Positions 1-6,528 of a stretch of 9,201 nt of DNA are shown here, piece after piece. Position numbers and translations under genes: made by a program. The first letter of the stretch is position 1; each line of letters opens with the position of its first letter. Below the pieces are notes generated by a model. The model did not search any database. It was not told the origin of the DNA and worked only from the letters and a program-made list of their open reading frames with translations. The stretch comes from Lichenicola sp964658455 (GTDB taxonomy: Bacteria; Pseudomonadota; Alphaproteobacteria; Acetobacterales; Acetobacteraceae). The DNA lies in the NCBI GenBank assembly GCA_964658455.1, contig CAZZZA010000120.1, positions 1 to 9,201 on the forward strand. The letters run 5' to 3'.

Positions 1-1286
1 GACCGCGCCCTGCCACGGCATACCGCCGGCGCCAGGCCGGCGGCGCAGAGCGGATGCTTGAGCAGCGCCAGCAGGCTGACCGGCGACAGCCCGTCGGCGA
101 CGGTGGCGGCGATCAGGCGCAGCAGCAGCGCCGGCGGCGTGCCGGCCAGCGGCTCGCCGGCGCTGTCATCGACCGCCACCCCCCAGCGCGACAGCTCGAC
201 CGCGACCCGGCGGGCGAGCGTGCGGTCCGGCGTGACCAGGGCGGCGCGCCGGCCCGGGGTCTCGATCGCCGCCCGCAGCACCAGCGCGATCGACGCCGCC
301 TCCTCCTGGGTATCGGCGCTGACCAGCCGGGTGATGCCGGCGATCTCCGCCGGCCCGGACCGGTCGAGCCAGTCGCCGAGCGCCCGCTCCGGCAGCAGCG
401 CGCGCGACAGGGTGCGCACGCGGCCGGGCGGCACCGCCGGGCCTGGTGCCGGCGCCTGCTCCCAGGGAACGACGTCGCCGCGACGGGCATCGAGCGCGGC
501 CAGCAGCCGCGCCAGGCCGGCCTGCGGGTGGCTGTCCGCCAGGCCGCTCCAGCTCGCCTCGTCGAGGCCGGTATCGAGGCCGGCAAGCACCAGCGCGCCG
601 CGATCGAGCCCGGCGATCGCCGCCAGCAGGCCGGCCGCCGCGGGCGAGGCGGCGGTGAAGCCCGCCGCCCAGACCGGGTAGGCCGGTGCTTGCGCGCGCC
701 ACGCCTGCGCCTGGGTGGCGAGCAGCGCCATCTGCCGCGCCACCGGGTTGGTCTGCCCGGTCTCGGCGAGCAGCGCCGGCCAGGCCTCGGTGACGATGGC
801 GAGGAAGGCCAGCGTCAGCTGCCAGTGCTCGGCCTGCTCGTCGGCGGCCTCCGGCAGCCGGGCGGCGAGGTTGCACCCGGCGCGTTCCGCCTCGTCCATC
901 AGCTCGGCCAGCGCCCTGGCCAGCGGCCAGGCCTGGTCGAGCGTCGGCGCGGTGCCGAACCGCTCGCCGGCCTGCAACACCAGCAGGCTGAGCAGCGACA
1001 GCCGGTGCAGCGGCGCGATCGCCGGCGGCAGGTCGAGCCAGCCGCCCAGCGCCAGCGGCGCCTCGTCGAGCGCGCCCAGCGCGGCGATCCTGGGCTGCAG
1101 CATCGCCGCGCCGTCCGAGGCGCGCAGGAACGCCTCCGACAGCGCCCGCGCGGCGCGGCGGGTCGGCAGCAGGATCAGGCCCCGCGCCGCCGCCAGCGGA
1201 TCCGCCGGATCAGCATGGGCGGCCAGCCAGCGCGCCGCCAGCACGTCGAGGAACGGCAGATGCGGCGGGATGGTGACCAGGGTCAT
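1..1286 (-). CDS. addB: Double-strand break repair protein AddB, N-terminal part (3' end beyond left edge)
   Basis: AddB is the partner of AddA in the alphaproteobacterial helicase-nuclease that resects DNA double-strand breaks for RecA-dependent repair. The reverse-strand frame is open for 428 codons from ATG at 1286 to the window start. It begins MTLVTIPPHLPFLDVLAARW, followed by LILLPTRRAARALSEAFL (about residues 38-55), the usual AddB opening. Near residues 345-405 come LVTPDRTLARRVAVELSRWG, VDDSAGEPLAGTPPALLLRL and LLALLKHPLCAAGL, typical of alphaproteobacterial AddB. AddB is normally near 1000 residues, so the C-terminal nuclease domain and iron-sulfur cysteines lie outside the window. 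The ATG at 1297, which overlaps the upstream stop as ATGA, meets a stop after four codons and is not the start. The ATG at 1286, 7 bases past the nucleotidyltransferase stop, is used instead; no good Shine-Dalgarno is visible, so translational coupling is likely. addA is expected further left. Confidence 0.9.
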   Translation of the reverse strand, partial: MTLVTIPPHLPFLDVLAARWLAAHADPADPLAAARGLILLPTRRAARALSEAFLRASDGAAMLQPRIAALGALDEAPLALGGWLDLPPAIAPLHRLSLLSLLVLQAGERFGTAPTLDQAWPLARALAELMDEAERAGCNLAARLPEAADEQAEHWQLTLAFLAIVTEAWPALLAETGQTNPVARQMALLATQAQAWRAQAPAYPVWAAGFTAASPAAAGLLAAIAGLDRGALVLAGLDTGLDEASWSGLADSHPQAGLARLLAALDARRGDVVPWEQAPAPGPAVPPGRVRTLSRALLPERALGDWLDRSGPAEIAGITRLVSADTQEEAASIALVLRAAIETPGRRAALVTPDRTLARRVAVELSRWGVAVDDSAGEPLAGTPPALLLRLIAATVADGLSPVSLLALLKHPLCAAGLAPAVCRGRAR

Positions 1287-1293
1287 GGGCTGG

Positions 1294-2100
1294 TCATGTG
1301 CTGGAGGGGCCGAACAGCGGGTCGCGCAGGGCGCGCTCGGTGTTGCCGATATCGACCGGCCGCGACAAATGGAACCAGGGCCCGTCATGCACCACGGCGG
1401 CGATGCGGCCATCGGCCAGGGCGCGGTCCCAGATCAGGTTCATGCAGAACGGCGCCGCCGGCGCGTGCGCGAACGGACGCGGCGAGAGCATCTGCACCCC
1501 GGCATAGACATAGGGCACGATCTCGTTCTCGCGCCGCCGCCGCAGCCTCCCTGCCTCGTCGATCGCGAAATCGCCGGCGCCGACCGGGCCGATCACCGTC
1601 GCGGTGCGCGCGACCAGCAGCAGCGCGTCGTGGCGGTCGCGATCGAAGCCGCGTCGCAGCCGCTCGATCGCCGGCACCGGACCGTCGAGCCACAGGCTGT
1701 CGCCATTGACGACCAGGAACGGCTCCCCGGTGCCGAGCGCGCCGGTCGTGAGCGCCTCGCGGACCGCGCCGCCGGTGCCCAGCAGCACCGGCTCGCTCTG
1801 CAGCAGCATCTCGACGCCGCCCCACGCGTGGCCTTGCGCGCCACCCGGCTCGCCATGCTCGCGCGCCGCCCGGGCGCGCAGGCGGGCGGCGATCTGCTCG
1901 GCGTGCCAGTGCGCATTGACCACCAGCCGGGTGACGCCGGCCTCGCACAGACGGTCCAGCGCGTAATCCAGCAGGGTGCGGCCGGCGACGCGCAGCAGCG
2001 CCTTCGGGGTGTCGGCGGTGAGCGGCTGCATGCGGGTGCCGAGCCCGGCCGCCAGCACCATCGCGGTGCGCGGCACCGGCGGCGTCGCGGGCGGCCTCAT
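1294..2100 (-). CDS. MurU-like sugar-1-phosphate nucleotidyltransferase
   Basis: A 268-residue cytosolic nucleotidyltransferase of the NTP_transferase (GT-A-like) family. The nucleotide-binding signature LAAGLGTRMQPLTADTPKAL is at residues 16-35. LLGTGGAV follows at about 106-113 and VVNGDSLW at 130-137, with Asp134 the expected metal ligand. The C-terminal WFHLSRPVDIGNTERAL resembles the WxxVGTPE end of MurU. MurU makes UDP-N-acetylmuramate from N-acetylmuramate 1-phosphate in peptidoglycan recycling. The position between tsaE and addB is the usual alphaproteobacterial place for this family, which supports MurU over a GDP-mannose or glucose-1-phosphate enzyme, but the substrate is not proven by sequence. 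The ATG overlaps the tsaE stop as ATGA, which fixes the start. The kinase AmgK that normally supplies the MurU substrate is not adjacent. Residues 75-96 form a Gly/Ala-rich stretch that looks like a family-specific insertion. Confidence 0.85.
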   Translation of the reverse strand: MRPPATPPVPRTAMVLAAGLGTRMQPLTADTPKALLRVAGRTLLDYALDRLCEAGVTRLVVNAHWHAEQIAARLRARAAREHGEPGGAQGHAWGGVEMLLQSEPVLLGTGGAVREALTTGALGTGEPFLVVNGDSLWLDGPVPAIERLRRGFDRDRHDALLLVARTATVIGPVGAGDFAIDEAGRLRRRRENEIVPYVYAGVQMLSPRPFAHAPAAPFCMNLIWDRALADGRIAAVVHDGPWFHLSRPVDIGNTERALRDPLFGPSST

Positions 2101-2585
2101 CGGCCCGCCAGCATCGGTGCGAGCCGATCCGGCCAGCCGGATAGCACGGCGCGACGCGGATGCTCGGCGTCCGGGTCCTGGCCGCCGGCCGGCAGCAGCG
2201 ACAGCGCGACGCGCAGCGCGCCCGCCGGCGTCAGCGCGCCGAGCCGGTCCGGCCATTCCACCAGCACCACGCCGTCCAGCGCCTCGTCCCAGCCCAGTTC
2301 GTGCAGCCCGTCGGGTCCGTCCAGCCGCCACAGGTCGAAATGGCTGATCGGCGGCCCGGCCGCCGCCTGGTAGCCCTGGACCAGCGTGTAGCTGGGGCTG
2401 GGCACCTCCAGGTCGGGCCTGCCGGTGGCCTCGCGCAGCAGCGCGCGGGCGAGCGCGGTCTTGCCGGCGCCGAGCGGGCCGTCGAGCAGCAGGCAATCGC
2501 CGGCGCGCAGCATGCGGGCCAGCGAGCGGCCCAGCGATTCGGTCGCCGCCAGATCGGGCAGGTCGCGGGTCCAGGATGGAATCAT
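2097..2585 (-). CDS. tsaE: tRNA threonylcarbamoyladenosine biosynthesis ATPase TsaE
   Basis: TsaE is the ATPase that works with TsaB and TsaD to place the t6A modification at position 37 of ANN-decoding tRNAs. The 162-residue product has a Walker A GPLGAGKT at residues 36-43, the family motif PSPSYTLV at 62-69, HFDLWRL at 82-88 with Asp84, and VLVEWPDRL near 107-115 with Glu110. These occur in the family order and the length fits (about 150-160). The ATG at 2585 is chosen because AAGG lies 7 bases upstream. A longer in-frame form from ATG at 2612 would add nine residues without family resemblance. The stop overlaps the next gene's ATG. The gene is the first of the leftward unit and divergent from the ferredoxin-NADP reductase. 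Confidence 0.93.
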   Translation of the reverse strand: MIPSWTRDLPDLAATESLGRSLARMLRAGDCLLLDGPLGAGKTALARALLREATGRPDLEVPSPSYTLVQGYQAAAGPPISHFDLWRLDGPDGLHELGWDEALDGVVLVEWPDRLGALTPAGALRVALSLLPAGGQDPDAEHPRRAVLSGWPDRLAPMLAGR

Positions 2586-2592
2586 CGGCCTA

Positions 2593-2596
2593 CCTT
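2593..2596 (-). promoter_or_regulatory. Ribosome binding site of tsaE
   Basis: Read on the minus strand, AAGG (within AAGGTAGG) lies 7 bases before the ATG at 2585. It favours that start over the upstream in-frame ATG at 2612. Confidence 0.55.
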
Positions 2597-2622
2597 GCCG
2601 TAGCGGGACCATGCTTCACAAT
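2595..2622 (+). promoter_or_regulatory. Possible sigma70-type promoter for the reductase-alr-dadA unit
   Basis: TTGCCG (2595-2600) and CACAAT (2617-2622) are separated by 16 bases, each matching 4 of 6 consensus positions. The predicted start, near 2629, would leave a leader of about 19 bases holding the ribosome binding site. It lies in the only intergenic space between tsaE and the reductase. The match is weak and the assignment is inference. Confidence 0.3.
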
Positions 2623-2634
2623 GCGGCGCGAAGC

Positions 2635-2641
2635 GGAGAGG
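2635..2641 (+). promoter_or_regulatory. Ribosome binding site of the ferredoxin-NADP reductase
   Basis: GGAGAGG lies 6 bases before the ATG at 2648 and decides this start over the in-frame ATG at 2576, which would overlap the divergent tsaE start. Confidence 0.65.
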
Positions 2642-2647
2642 GCAGTG

Positions 2648-3676
2648 ATGGACGGCACGGCAGCGGCGCCGGAATTCGACGTGGCGATCATCGGCGCCGG
2701 TCCGGTCGGGCTGTTCGCCGCGTTCCAGTGCAGGATGCTGCGGCTGCGCTGCGTGCTGATCGACGCGCTGGCCGAGATCGGGGGGCAGTGCGTGGCGCTG
2801 TATCCGGAGAAGCCGATCTACGACATCCCGGCGCATCCGGCGATCGAGGCCGGCGCGCTGATCGCGGCGCTGGAGGCGCAGCTGGCGCCGTTCGACGTCC
2901 CGCGTCTGCTGGGCCGGCGCGTCACCGGGCTCGCCGGCGCCGCTGGCGGCTTCGCGCTGCGCACCGATCGCGGCGAAAAGGTCGCCGCGCGCACGGTGCT
3001 GATCGCGGCCGGGGCCGGGGCGTTCGGGCCGAACCGGCCGCCGCTGCAGGGGATCGAGCAGTTCGAGGCCAGCGGCGCGGTGCAGTATTTCGTGCGCTCG
3101 CGCGAGTCGCTGCGCGGCTGCCGGGTGGCGATCGCCGGCGGCGGCGACAGCGCGGTGGACTGGGCGCTGTCGCTGGCGGACGTCGCCGAGCGGATCTGGC
3201 TGATCCACCGGCGCGACCGTTTCCGGGCGGCGCCGGAGAGCATCGCCAGGCTCGGGCAGGCGGTCGCGGCCGGGCGGGTCGAGATCGTGGTGCCGTATCA
3301 GCTGCAGGCGCTCGAGGGCGAGGCGGGCCAGCTCGGCGGGGTGAGCGTGGCGACGCTCGACGGCGCGCACCGCACGCTGCCGGCGGACCGGCTGCTGGCG
3401 TTCTTCGGGCTGTCCACCGATCTCGGGCCGATCGCCAGCTGGGGGATCGAGACCGGCCTGCACGGCGTGATCCCGGTGACCGCGGCGACGCTGCAGACCA
3501 GCCTGCCCGGGGTGTTCGCGATCGGCGACGTGGCCACCTATCCGGGCAAGCTCAAGCTGATCCTGCAGGGGTTCAGCGAGGCGGCGATGGCGGCGCACGC
3601 GATCCATCGGGTCGCCAGGCCGGACACGGTGCTCAGGTTCGAACATTCGACGACGCACGGCCTGCCGGTATCGTGA
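2648..3676 (+). CDS. Ferredoxin--NADP+ reductase, thioredoxin-reductase-like type
   Basis: A 342-residue FAD- and NADPH-binding flavoprotein that exchanges electrons between NADP(H) and ferredoxin in the cytosol. Residues 11-22 carry the FAD Rossmann motif (IIGAGPVG). Residues 43-61 carry EIGGQCVALYPEKPIYDIP, a hallmark of TrxR-like ferredoxin reductases. VAIAGGGDSAVDWAL at 160-174 begins the NADP-binding domain, with HRRDRFRA after it, and FAIGDVATYPGKLKLILQG around 289-307 closes the FAD site. The redox CxxC of true thioredoxin reductases is absent from the NADP domain, so the thioredoxin reductase role is unlikely. The length matches the family (about 340). The start has GGAGAGG 6 bases upstream; a GTG directly before it is possible. 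The stop overlaps the alr start as GTGA, implying co-translation with alanine racemase. Confidence 0.9.
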   Translation: MDGTAAAPEFDVAIIGAGPVGLFAAFQCRMLRLRCVLIDALAEIGGQCVALYPEKPIYDIPAHPAIEAGALIAALEAQLAPFDVPRLLGRRVTGLAGAAGGFALRTDRGEKVAARTVLIAAGAGAFGPNRPPLQGIEQFEASGAVQYFVRSRESLRGCRVAIAGGGDSAVDWALSLADVAERIWLIHRRDRFRAAPESIARLGQAVAAGRVEIVVPYQLQALEGEAGQLGGVSVATLDGAHRTLPADRLLAFFGLSTDLGPIASWGIETGLHGVIPVTAATLQTSLPGVFAIGDVATYPGKLKLILQGFSEAAMAAHAIHRVARPDTVLRFEHSTTHGLPVS

Positions 3677-4815
3677 GGCGGTCCGCCCCCGACAGCGTGG
3701 CGGAGGTGGGGCTGGACCCGGACTGGGCCGGCGGCTGGCTGTCGATCGACCTGGCGGCGATCGCGGCGAATTTCCGCCTGCTGGGGGCGCTGGCGCCGGG
3801 CGCGGAATGCGCGGCGGTGGTCAAGGCCGATGCGTACGGGCTGGGCGCGGCACGGGTGGCGCCGGCGCTGGCCGCTGCCGGGTGCCGCAGCTTCTTCGTG
3901 GCGCATCTGGGCGAGGCGGTCGCGTTGCGCGCGCTGCTGGGGGCGGCGCCGCGCATCCATGTCCTGAACGGCATCCCGCCCGGCACCGCGCCGGTGTTCA
4001 GGGCGCACGGGCTGCTGCCGGTGCTGAACGGGCTTAGCCAGATCGCGGAATGGCGGGCGCTGGCGGCGGGCTGCGGGACGCGGCTGGCGGCGACGCTGCA
4101 GCTCGATACCGGGATGGCGCGGTTCGGCCTGCCGCCGGAGGACGCCGAACGTCTGGCGCGCACGCCCGGTCTGCTCGACGGCATCGCGATCGGGCTGGTG
4201 ATGAGCCATCTCGGTTGCGCCGACCGGCCGGACGACCCGCGCAATGCCGCGCAGCTGGCGATTTTCGAGCGGTTGCGGGCGCTGCTGCCGTGCGCGCCGG
4301 CCAGCCTGGCGGCCTCGTCCGGGATCTTCCTGGGCGCCGCCTATCACGGCGACATGGTGCGGCCGGGTGCGGCGCTCTACGGCGTGCCGCCGGATGCGAT
4401 GCGGCCGAACCCGATGCGGCCGGTGGTCAGGCTGCAGGCGCGGATCGTGCAGACCAGGACCATCGAAGCCGGGGCGTGGGTCGGCTACGGGGCCCGGTTC
4501 GTGGCGGCGCGTCGGAGCCGGATCGCAACCCTGGCGGTCGGCTATGCCGACGGCTTCCTGCGCGCCGGCGGCGACGGCAACGGCGCCTGCGCGCTGCCCG
4601 GACACCCGGAACTGCTGCCGATCGTCGGGCGCATCTCGATGGATTGCCTGGCGGTGGACGTGACCGGCGTGGCGCCCGGGCTGGTGGCCGACGGCACGGC
4701 GCTGGACCTGATCGGGCCGGGGCGCCCGATCGAGGACGCCGCCGCCGCCGCCGGCACGATCGGCTACGAGATGCTGACCGGCCTCGGCCGGCGCTACGCC
4801 CGGATCTATGTCTGA
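3673..4815 (+). CDS. alr: Alanine racemase (Alr/DadX type)
   Basis: Pyridoxal-phosphate enzyme interconverting L- and D-alanine. The product has 380 residues from GTG at 3673. The PLP-lysine motif AAVVKADAYGLGA places the Schiff-base lysine at residue 51. The catalytic tyrosine lies in VGYADGF (Tyr291), and GRISMDCLAVDVT and GYEMLTGLGRRYARIYV close the C-terminal beta domain. RFG and SHLGCAD lie in the barrel as in the family. GTG at 3673 overlaps the reductase stop (GTGA), matching other junctions here, but has no Shine-Dalgarno. In-frame alternatives are GTG at 3697 or 3706, and CTG at 3712, 5 bases after GGAGG at 3702-3706. They change only the first 8-13 residues, outside the fold. With dadA directly downstream the likely role is alanine catabolism (DadX-like). 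Whether it also supplies cell-wall D-alanine cannot be seen. Confidence 0.93.
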   Translation: MRRSAPDSVAEVGLDPDWAGGWLSIDLAAIAANFRLLGALAPGAECAAVVKADAYGLGAARVAPALAAAGCRSFFVAHLGEAVALRALLGAAPRIHVLNGIPPGTAPVFRAHGLLPVLNGLSQIAEWRALAAGCGTRLAATLQLDTGMARFGLPPEDAERLARTPGLLDGIAIGLVMSHLGCADRPDDPRNAAQLAIFERLRALLPCAPASLAASSGIFLGAAYHGDMVRPGAALYGVPPDAMRPNPMRPVVRLQARIVQTRTIEAGAWVGYGARFVAARRSRIATLAVGYADGFLRAGGDGNGACALPGHPELLPIVGRISMDCLAVDVTGVAPGLVADGTALDLIGPGRPIEDAAAAAGTIGYEMLTGLGRRYARIYV

Positions 4816-4823
4816 GCCAACGC

Positions 4824-4829
4824 GAGGAA
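4824..4829 (+). promoter_or_regulatory. Ribosome binding site of dadA
   Basis: GAGGAA ends 7 bases before the ATG at 4837, within the 21-base alr-dadA gap, and supports independent ribosome loading on dadA. Confidence 0.65.
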
Positions 4830-4836
4830 TCGACGA

Positions 4837-6096
4837 ATGAAAGTGGCTGTGCTGGGCGGCGGCGTGATCGGGGTGAGTTCGGCTTGGTATCTGGCCCGGC
4901 TCGGCCATGAGGTGACGCTGATCGAGCGCCAGCCAGGGGTGGCGCTGGAGACCAGCTTCGCCAATGCCGGCCAGGTCTCGCCCGGCTATTCGACCCCCTG
5001 GGCGGCGCCGGGGTTGCCGCGCAAGGCGATCGGCTGGCTGCTGCGCAAGCACAGCCCGCTGCAGATCCGGGCCAGGTTCGACATCGCGATGCTGCGCTGG
5101 ACCGCGGCGCTGCTGGCGAACTGCACCGAGGCGGCCTACGACCGCAACAAGAGCCGGATGCTGCGGCTGGCCGAATACAGCCGCGACTGCCTGGACGATC
5201 TGCGCCACGAGACCGGCCTGCGCTACGACGACGGACAGAAGGGGCTGATCCAGCTGTTCCGCACCCAGGGCCAGCTCGATCATGCCGCCGAGGACATGCG
5301 CATCCTGGCGCAAGGCGGGGTGGCGCACGAGCTGCTCGATCGCGACGGGGTGGTGCGCTACGAGCCGGGGCTGGCGCATGCCGCGCACCGGCTGCAGGGC
5401 GGGCTGCGCCTGCCCGGCGACCAGTCCGGCGACGCGCACCTGTTCACCCGCCGGCTGGCGGAGAAGGCGCGCGAGGCCGGGGTGGTGTTCCGGCTCGGCG
5501 TCGCCATCGAGCGGCTGGCGCACGGGCCGGACCGGATCGAGGGCGTCGTCACCAGCGCGGGCACCATCACCGCCGACGCCTATCTGGCGGCGACCGGGGT
5601 GCATACCGCGCGGCTGCTGCGTCAGCTGGGGCTGCGCCTGCCGGTCTATCCGGTGAAGGGCTATTCGCTGACCATCCCGCTCACCGATGCCGCGCGGGCG
5701 CCGACCTCGACCGTGAACGACGAGACCTACAAGGTGGCGATGACCCGGCTCGGCGACCGGATCAGGGTCGGCGGCACCGCGGAGCTGGCCGGCTACGACC
5801 TGACGCTGCGGCCGGCGCGGCGCGAGACGCTGGAACTGTCGTTCGGGCAGCTCTACGGCGGCGGCGACCTGTCCCGCGCCACCTACTGGACCGGGCTGCG
5901 GCCGAACACGCCGGACGGCACGCCGATCGTCGGCGCCGCCGGCCGGTATCGCAACCTCTGGATCAATACCGGCCACGGCACGCTGGGCTGGACCATGGCC
6001 TGCGGCTCGGGCCGGCTGATCGCCGACCTGATCTCGGATAGGCGCCCCAACATCGACCACGCGGATCTGGCGCTGTCGCGCTACGCCGAGGCCTGA
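4837..6096 (+). CDS. dadA: D-amino-acid dehydrogenase DadA
   Basis: FAD enzyme that oxidatively deaminates D-alanine and other D-amino acids to the 2-oxo acid and ammonia, passing electrons to the respiratory chain at the inner membrane. The 419-residue product opens with the Rossmann motif VAVLGGGVIGVSSAWYLARL (residues 3-22), followed by ALETSFANAGQVSPGYSTPW. Later come PVYPVKGYSLTIPL, a DETYKVAMTRLGDRIRVGG block, YWTGLRPNTPDGTPIVG and NTGHGTLGWTMACGSG. All are recalled strongly conserved blocks of E. coli DadA, in the same order. E. coli DadA is about 432 residues; this one lacks the last tail residues, which is common. The ATG at 4837 has GAGGAA upstream. alr-dadA order and spacing indicate one operon turning L-alanine into pyruvate. 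No Lrp-type regulator is encoded in the window. Confidence 0.96.
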   Translation: MKVAVLGGGVIGVSSAWYLARLGHEVTLIERQPGVALETSFANAGQVSPGYSTPWAAPGLPRKAIGWLLRKHSPLQIRARFDIAMLRWTAALLANCTEAAYDRNKSRMLRLAEYSRDCLDDLRHETGLRYDDGQKGLIQLFRTQGQLDHAAEDMRILAQGGVAHELLDRDGVVRYEPGLAHAAHRLQGGLRLPGDQSGDAHLFTRRLAEKAREAGVVFRLGVAIERLAHGPDRIEGVVTSAGTITADAYLAATGVHTARLLRQLGLRLPVYPVKGYSLTIPLTDAARAPTSTVNDETYKVAMTRLGDRIRVGGTAELAGYDLTLRPARRETLELSFGQLYGGGDLSRATYWTGLRPNTPDGTPIVGAAGRYRNLWINTGHGTLGWTMACGSGRLIADLISDRRPNIDHADLALSRYAEA

Positions 6097-6118
6097 GCGC
6101 CGCCGGCGGCGGCGGCGC
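6097..6118 (+). terminator. GC-rich hairpin after dadA, possible terminator
   Basis: Starting right after the dadA stop, GCGCCGCCG (6097-6105) pairs perfectly with CGGCGGCGC (6110-6118) around the four-base loop GCGG. Only two T residues follow, so it is a poor intrinsic terminator by the U-tract rule. It may instead stabilise the 3' end, attenuate, or assist a factor-dependent stop. It lies just upstream of the proposed arsR -35. Confidence 0.45.
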
Positions 6119-6147
6119 TTGCCCCGCCAGGACATATCCGTTATTCT
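6119..6147 (+). promoter_or_regulatory. Predicted promoter of the ars operon
   Basis: TTGCCC (6119-6124) and TATTCT (6142-6147) are separated by exactly 17 bases, each matching 4 of 6 sigma70 consensus positions. It sits in an AT-richer island within very GC-rich DNA. The predicted transcription start, 6-7 bases after the -10, falls at 6153-6155, on the arsR ATG at 6154. Confidence 0.5.
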
Positions 6148-6152
6148 GGATA
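6135..6152 (+). promoter_or_regulatory. Probable ArsR operator
   Basis: Inverted repeat TATCC (6135-6139) / GGATA (6148-6152) with an eight-base AT-rich centre. It covers the proposed -10 (6142-6147) and ends one base before the arsR ATG. ArsR/SmtB-family repressors bind AT-rich dyads over their own promoters and release them on As(III) binding, so the position fits autorepression. The repeat is short; the assignment is inference. Confidence 0.5.
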
Positions 6153-6153
6153 C

Positions 6154-6528
6154 ATGGATAACGAGACCGCGATCGCGGCGCTGGCCGCCCTCGCCCAGGG
6201 CACGCGCCTGGATGGTTTCCGCCTGCTGGTGCAGCACGCGCCGGACGGGCTGGCGGCGGGCGCGGTGGCGCGCCGGCTCGGCGTGCCGCAGAACACCATG
6301 TCGGCGCATCTGGCCAGCCTGGCGCGGGCCGGGCTGGTGCGGACCCTGCGACGGAGCCGCTCGATCGTCTATCGCGCCGACCTGGATCGGCTGCGCGAGC
6401 TGATGCTGTTCCTGGTCCGGGATTGCTGCGGCGGCCGCGCCGAACTCTGCGCGCCGCTGATCACCGCGCTGACGCCCTGCTGTGCCGCCGAGGCCCAGGG
6501 CTCGGCGCAGACGGGGCTTCGCGTCTAA
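6154..6528 (+). CDS. arsR: ArsR-family arsenite-responsive repressor
   Basis: A 124-residue winged-helix repressor expected to hold the ars operon off until trivalent arsenic (or antimony) binds. It begins MDNETAIAALAALAQGTRL, a typical ArsR first helix. The recognition helix region is VARRLGVPQNTMSAHLASL at about 38-56, followed by a wing (RRSRSIVYRAD). The classical ELCVCDL metal site is missing. Instead there is a C-terminal DCCGGRAELC giving Cys91, Cys92 and Cys99, like the C-terminal three-cysteine arsenite site known in Acidithiobacillus ferrooxidans ArsR (Cys95, Cys96, Cys102). A second vicinal pair, Cys109-Cys110, follows. No Shine-Dalgarno lies at a normal distance from the ATG (the nearest AGGA is about 21 bases away), consistent with a leaderless mRNA. 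The TAA stop shares a base with the arsC ATG. Confidence 0.93.
   Translation: MDNETAIAALAALAQGTRLDGFRLLVQHAPDGLAAGAVARRLGVPQNTMSAHLASLARAGLVRTLRRSRSIVYRADLDRLRELMLFLVRDCCGGRAELCAPLITALTPCCAAEAQGSAQTGLRV

Noticed and set aside
1295..1297. ATG overlapping the nucleotidyltransferase stop (ATGA) as addB start
   Set aside because: That frame reaches a TGA after four codons; the AddB frame starts at the ATG at 1286.
54..2373. Two overlapping plus-strand frames of about 550 codons (54-1709 and 715-2373)
   Set aside because: Low-complexity Arg/Gln/Ser/Ala translations antisense to addB, the nucleotidyltransferase and tsaE, whose proteins carry clear family motifs.
2576..2647. Upstream in-frame ATG (2576) for the ferredoxin-NADP reductase
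   Set aside because: It would overlap the divergent tsaE start and add 24 residues unlike the family; the ATG at 2648 has a good ribosome site.
2582..3658. 358-codon minus-strand frame opposite the ferredoxin-NADP reductase
   Set aside because: Antisense shadow of a confident flavoprotein gene; Arg/His/Gln-rich without recognisable domains.
2425..3672. Long N-terminal extension of the alr frame, as if a fusion
   Set aside because: The upstream part is an Arg/Gly/Ala-rich shadow of the reductase; the racemase fold begins only after 3673.
3538..6309. 923-codon minus-strand open frame opposite alr and dadA
   Set aside because: Arg/Gln/Pro/His-rich translation without family motifs, lying exactly antisense to well-supported genes; long antisense frames are expected at this GC content.
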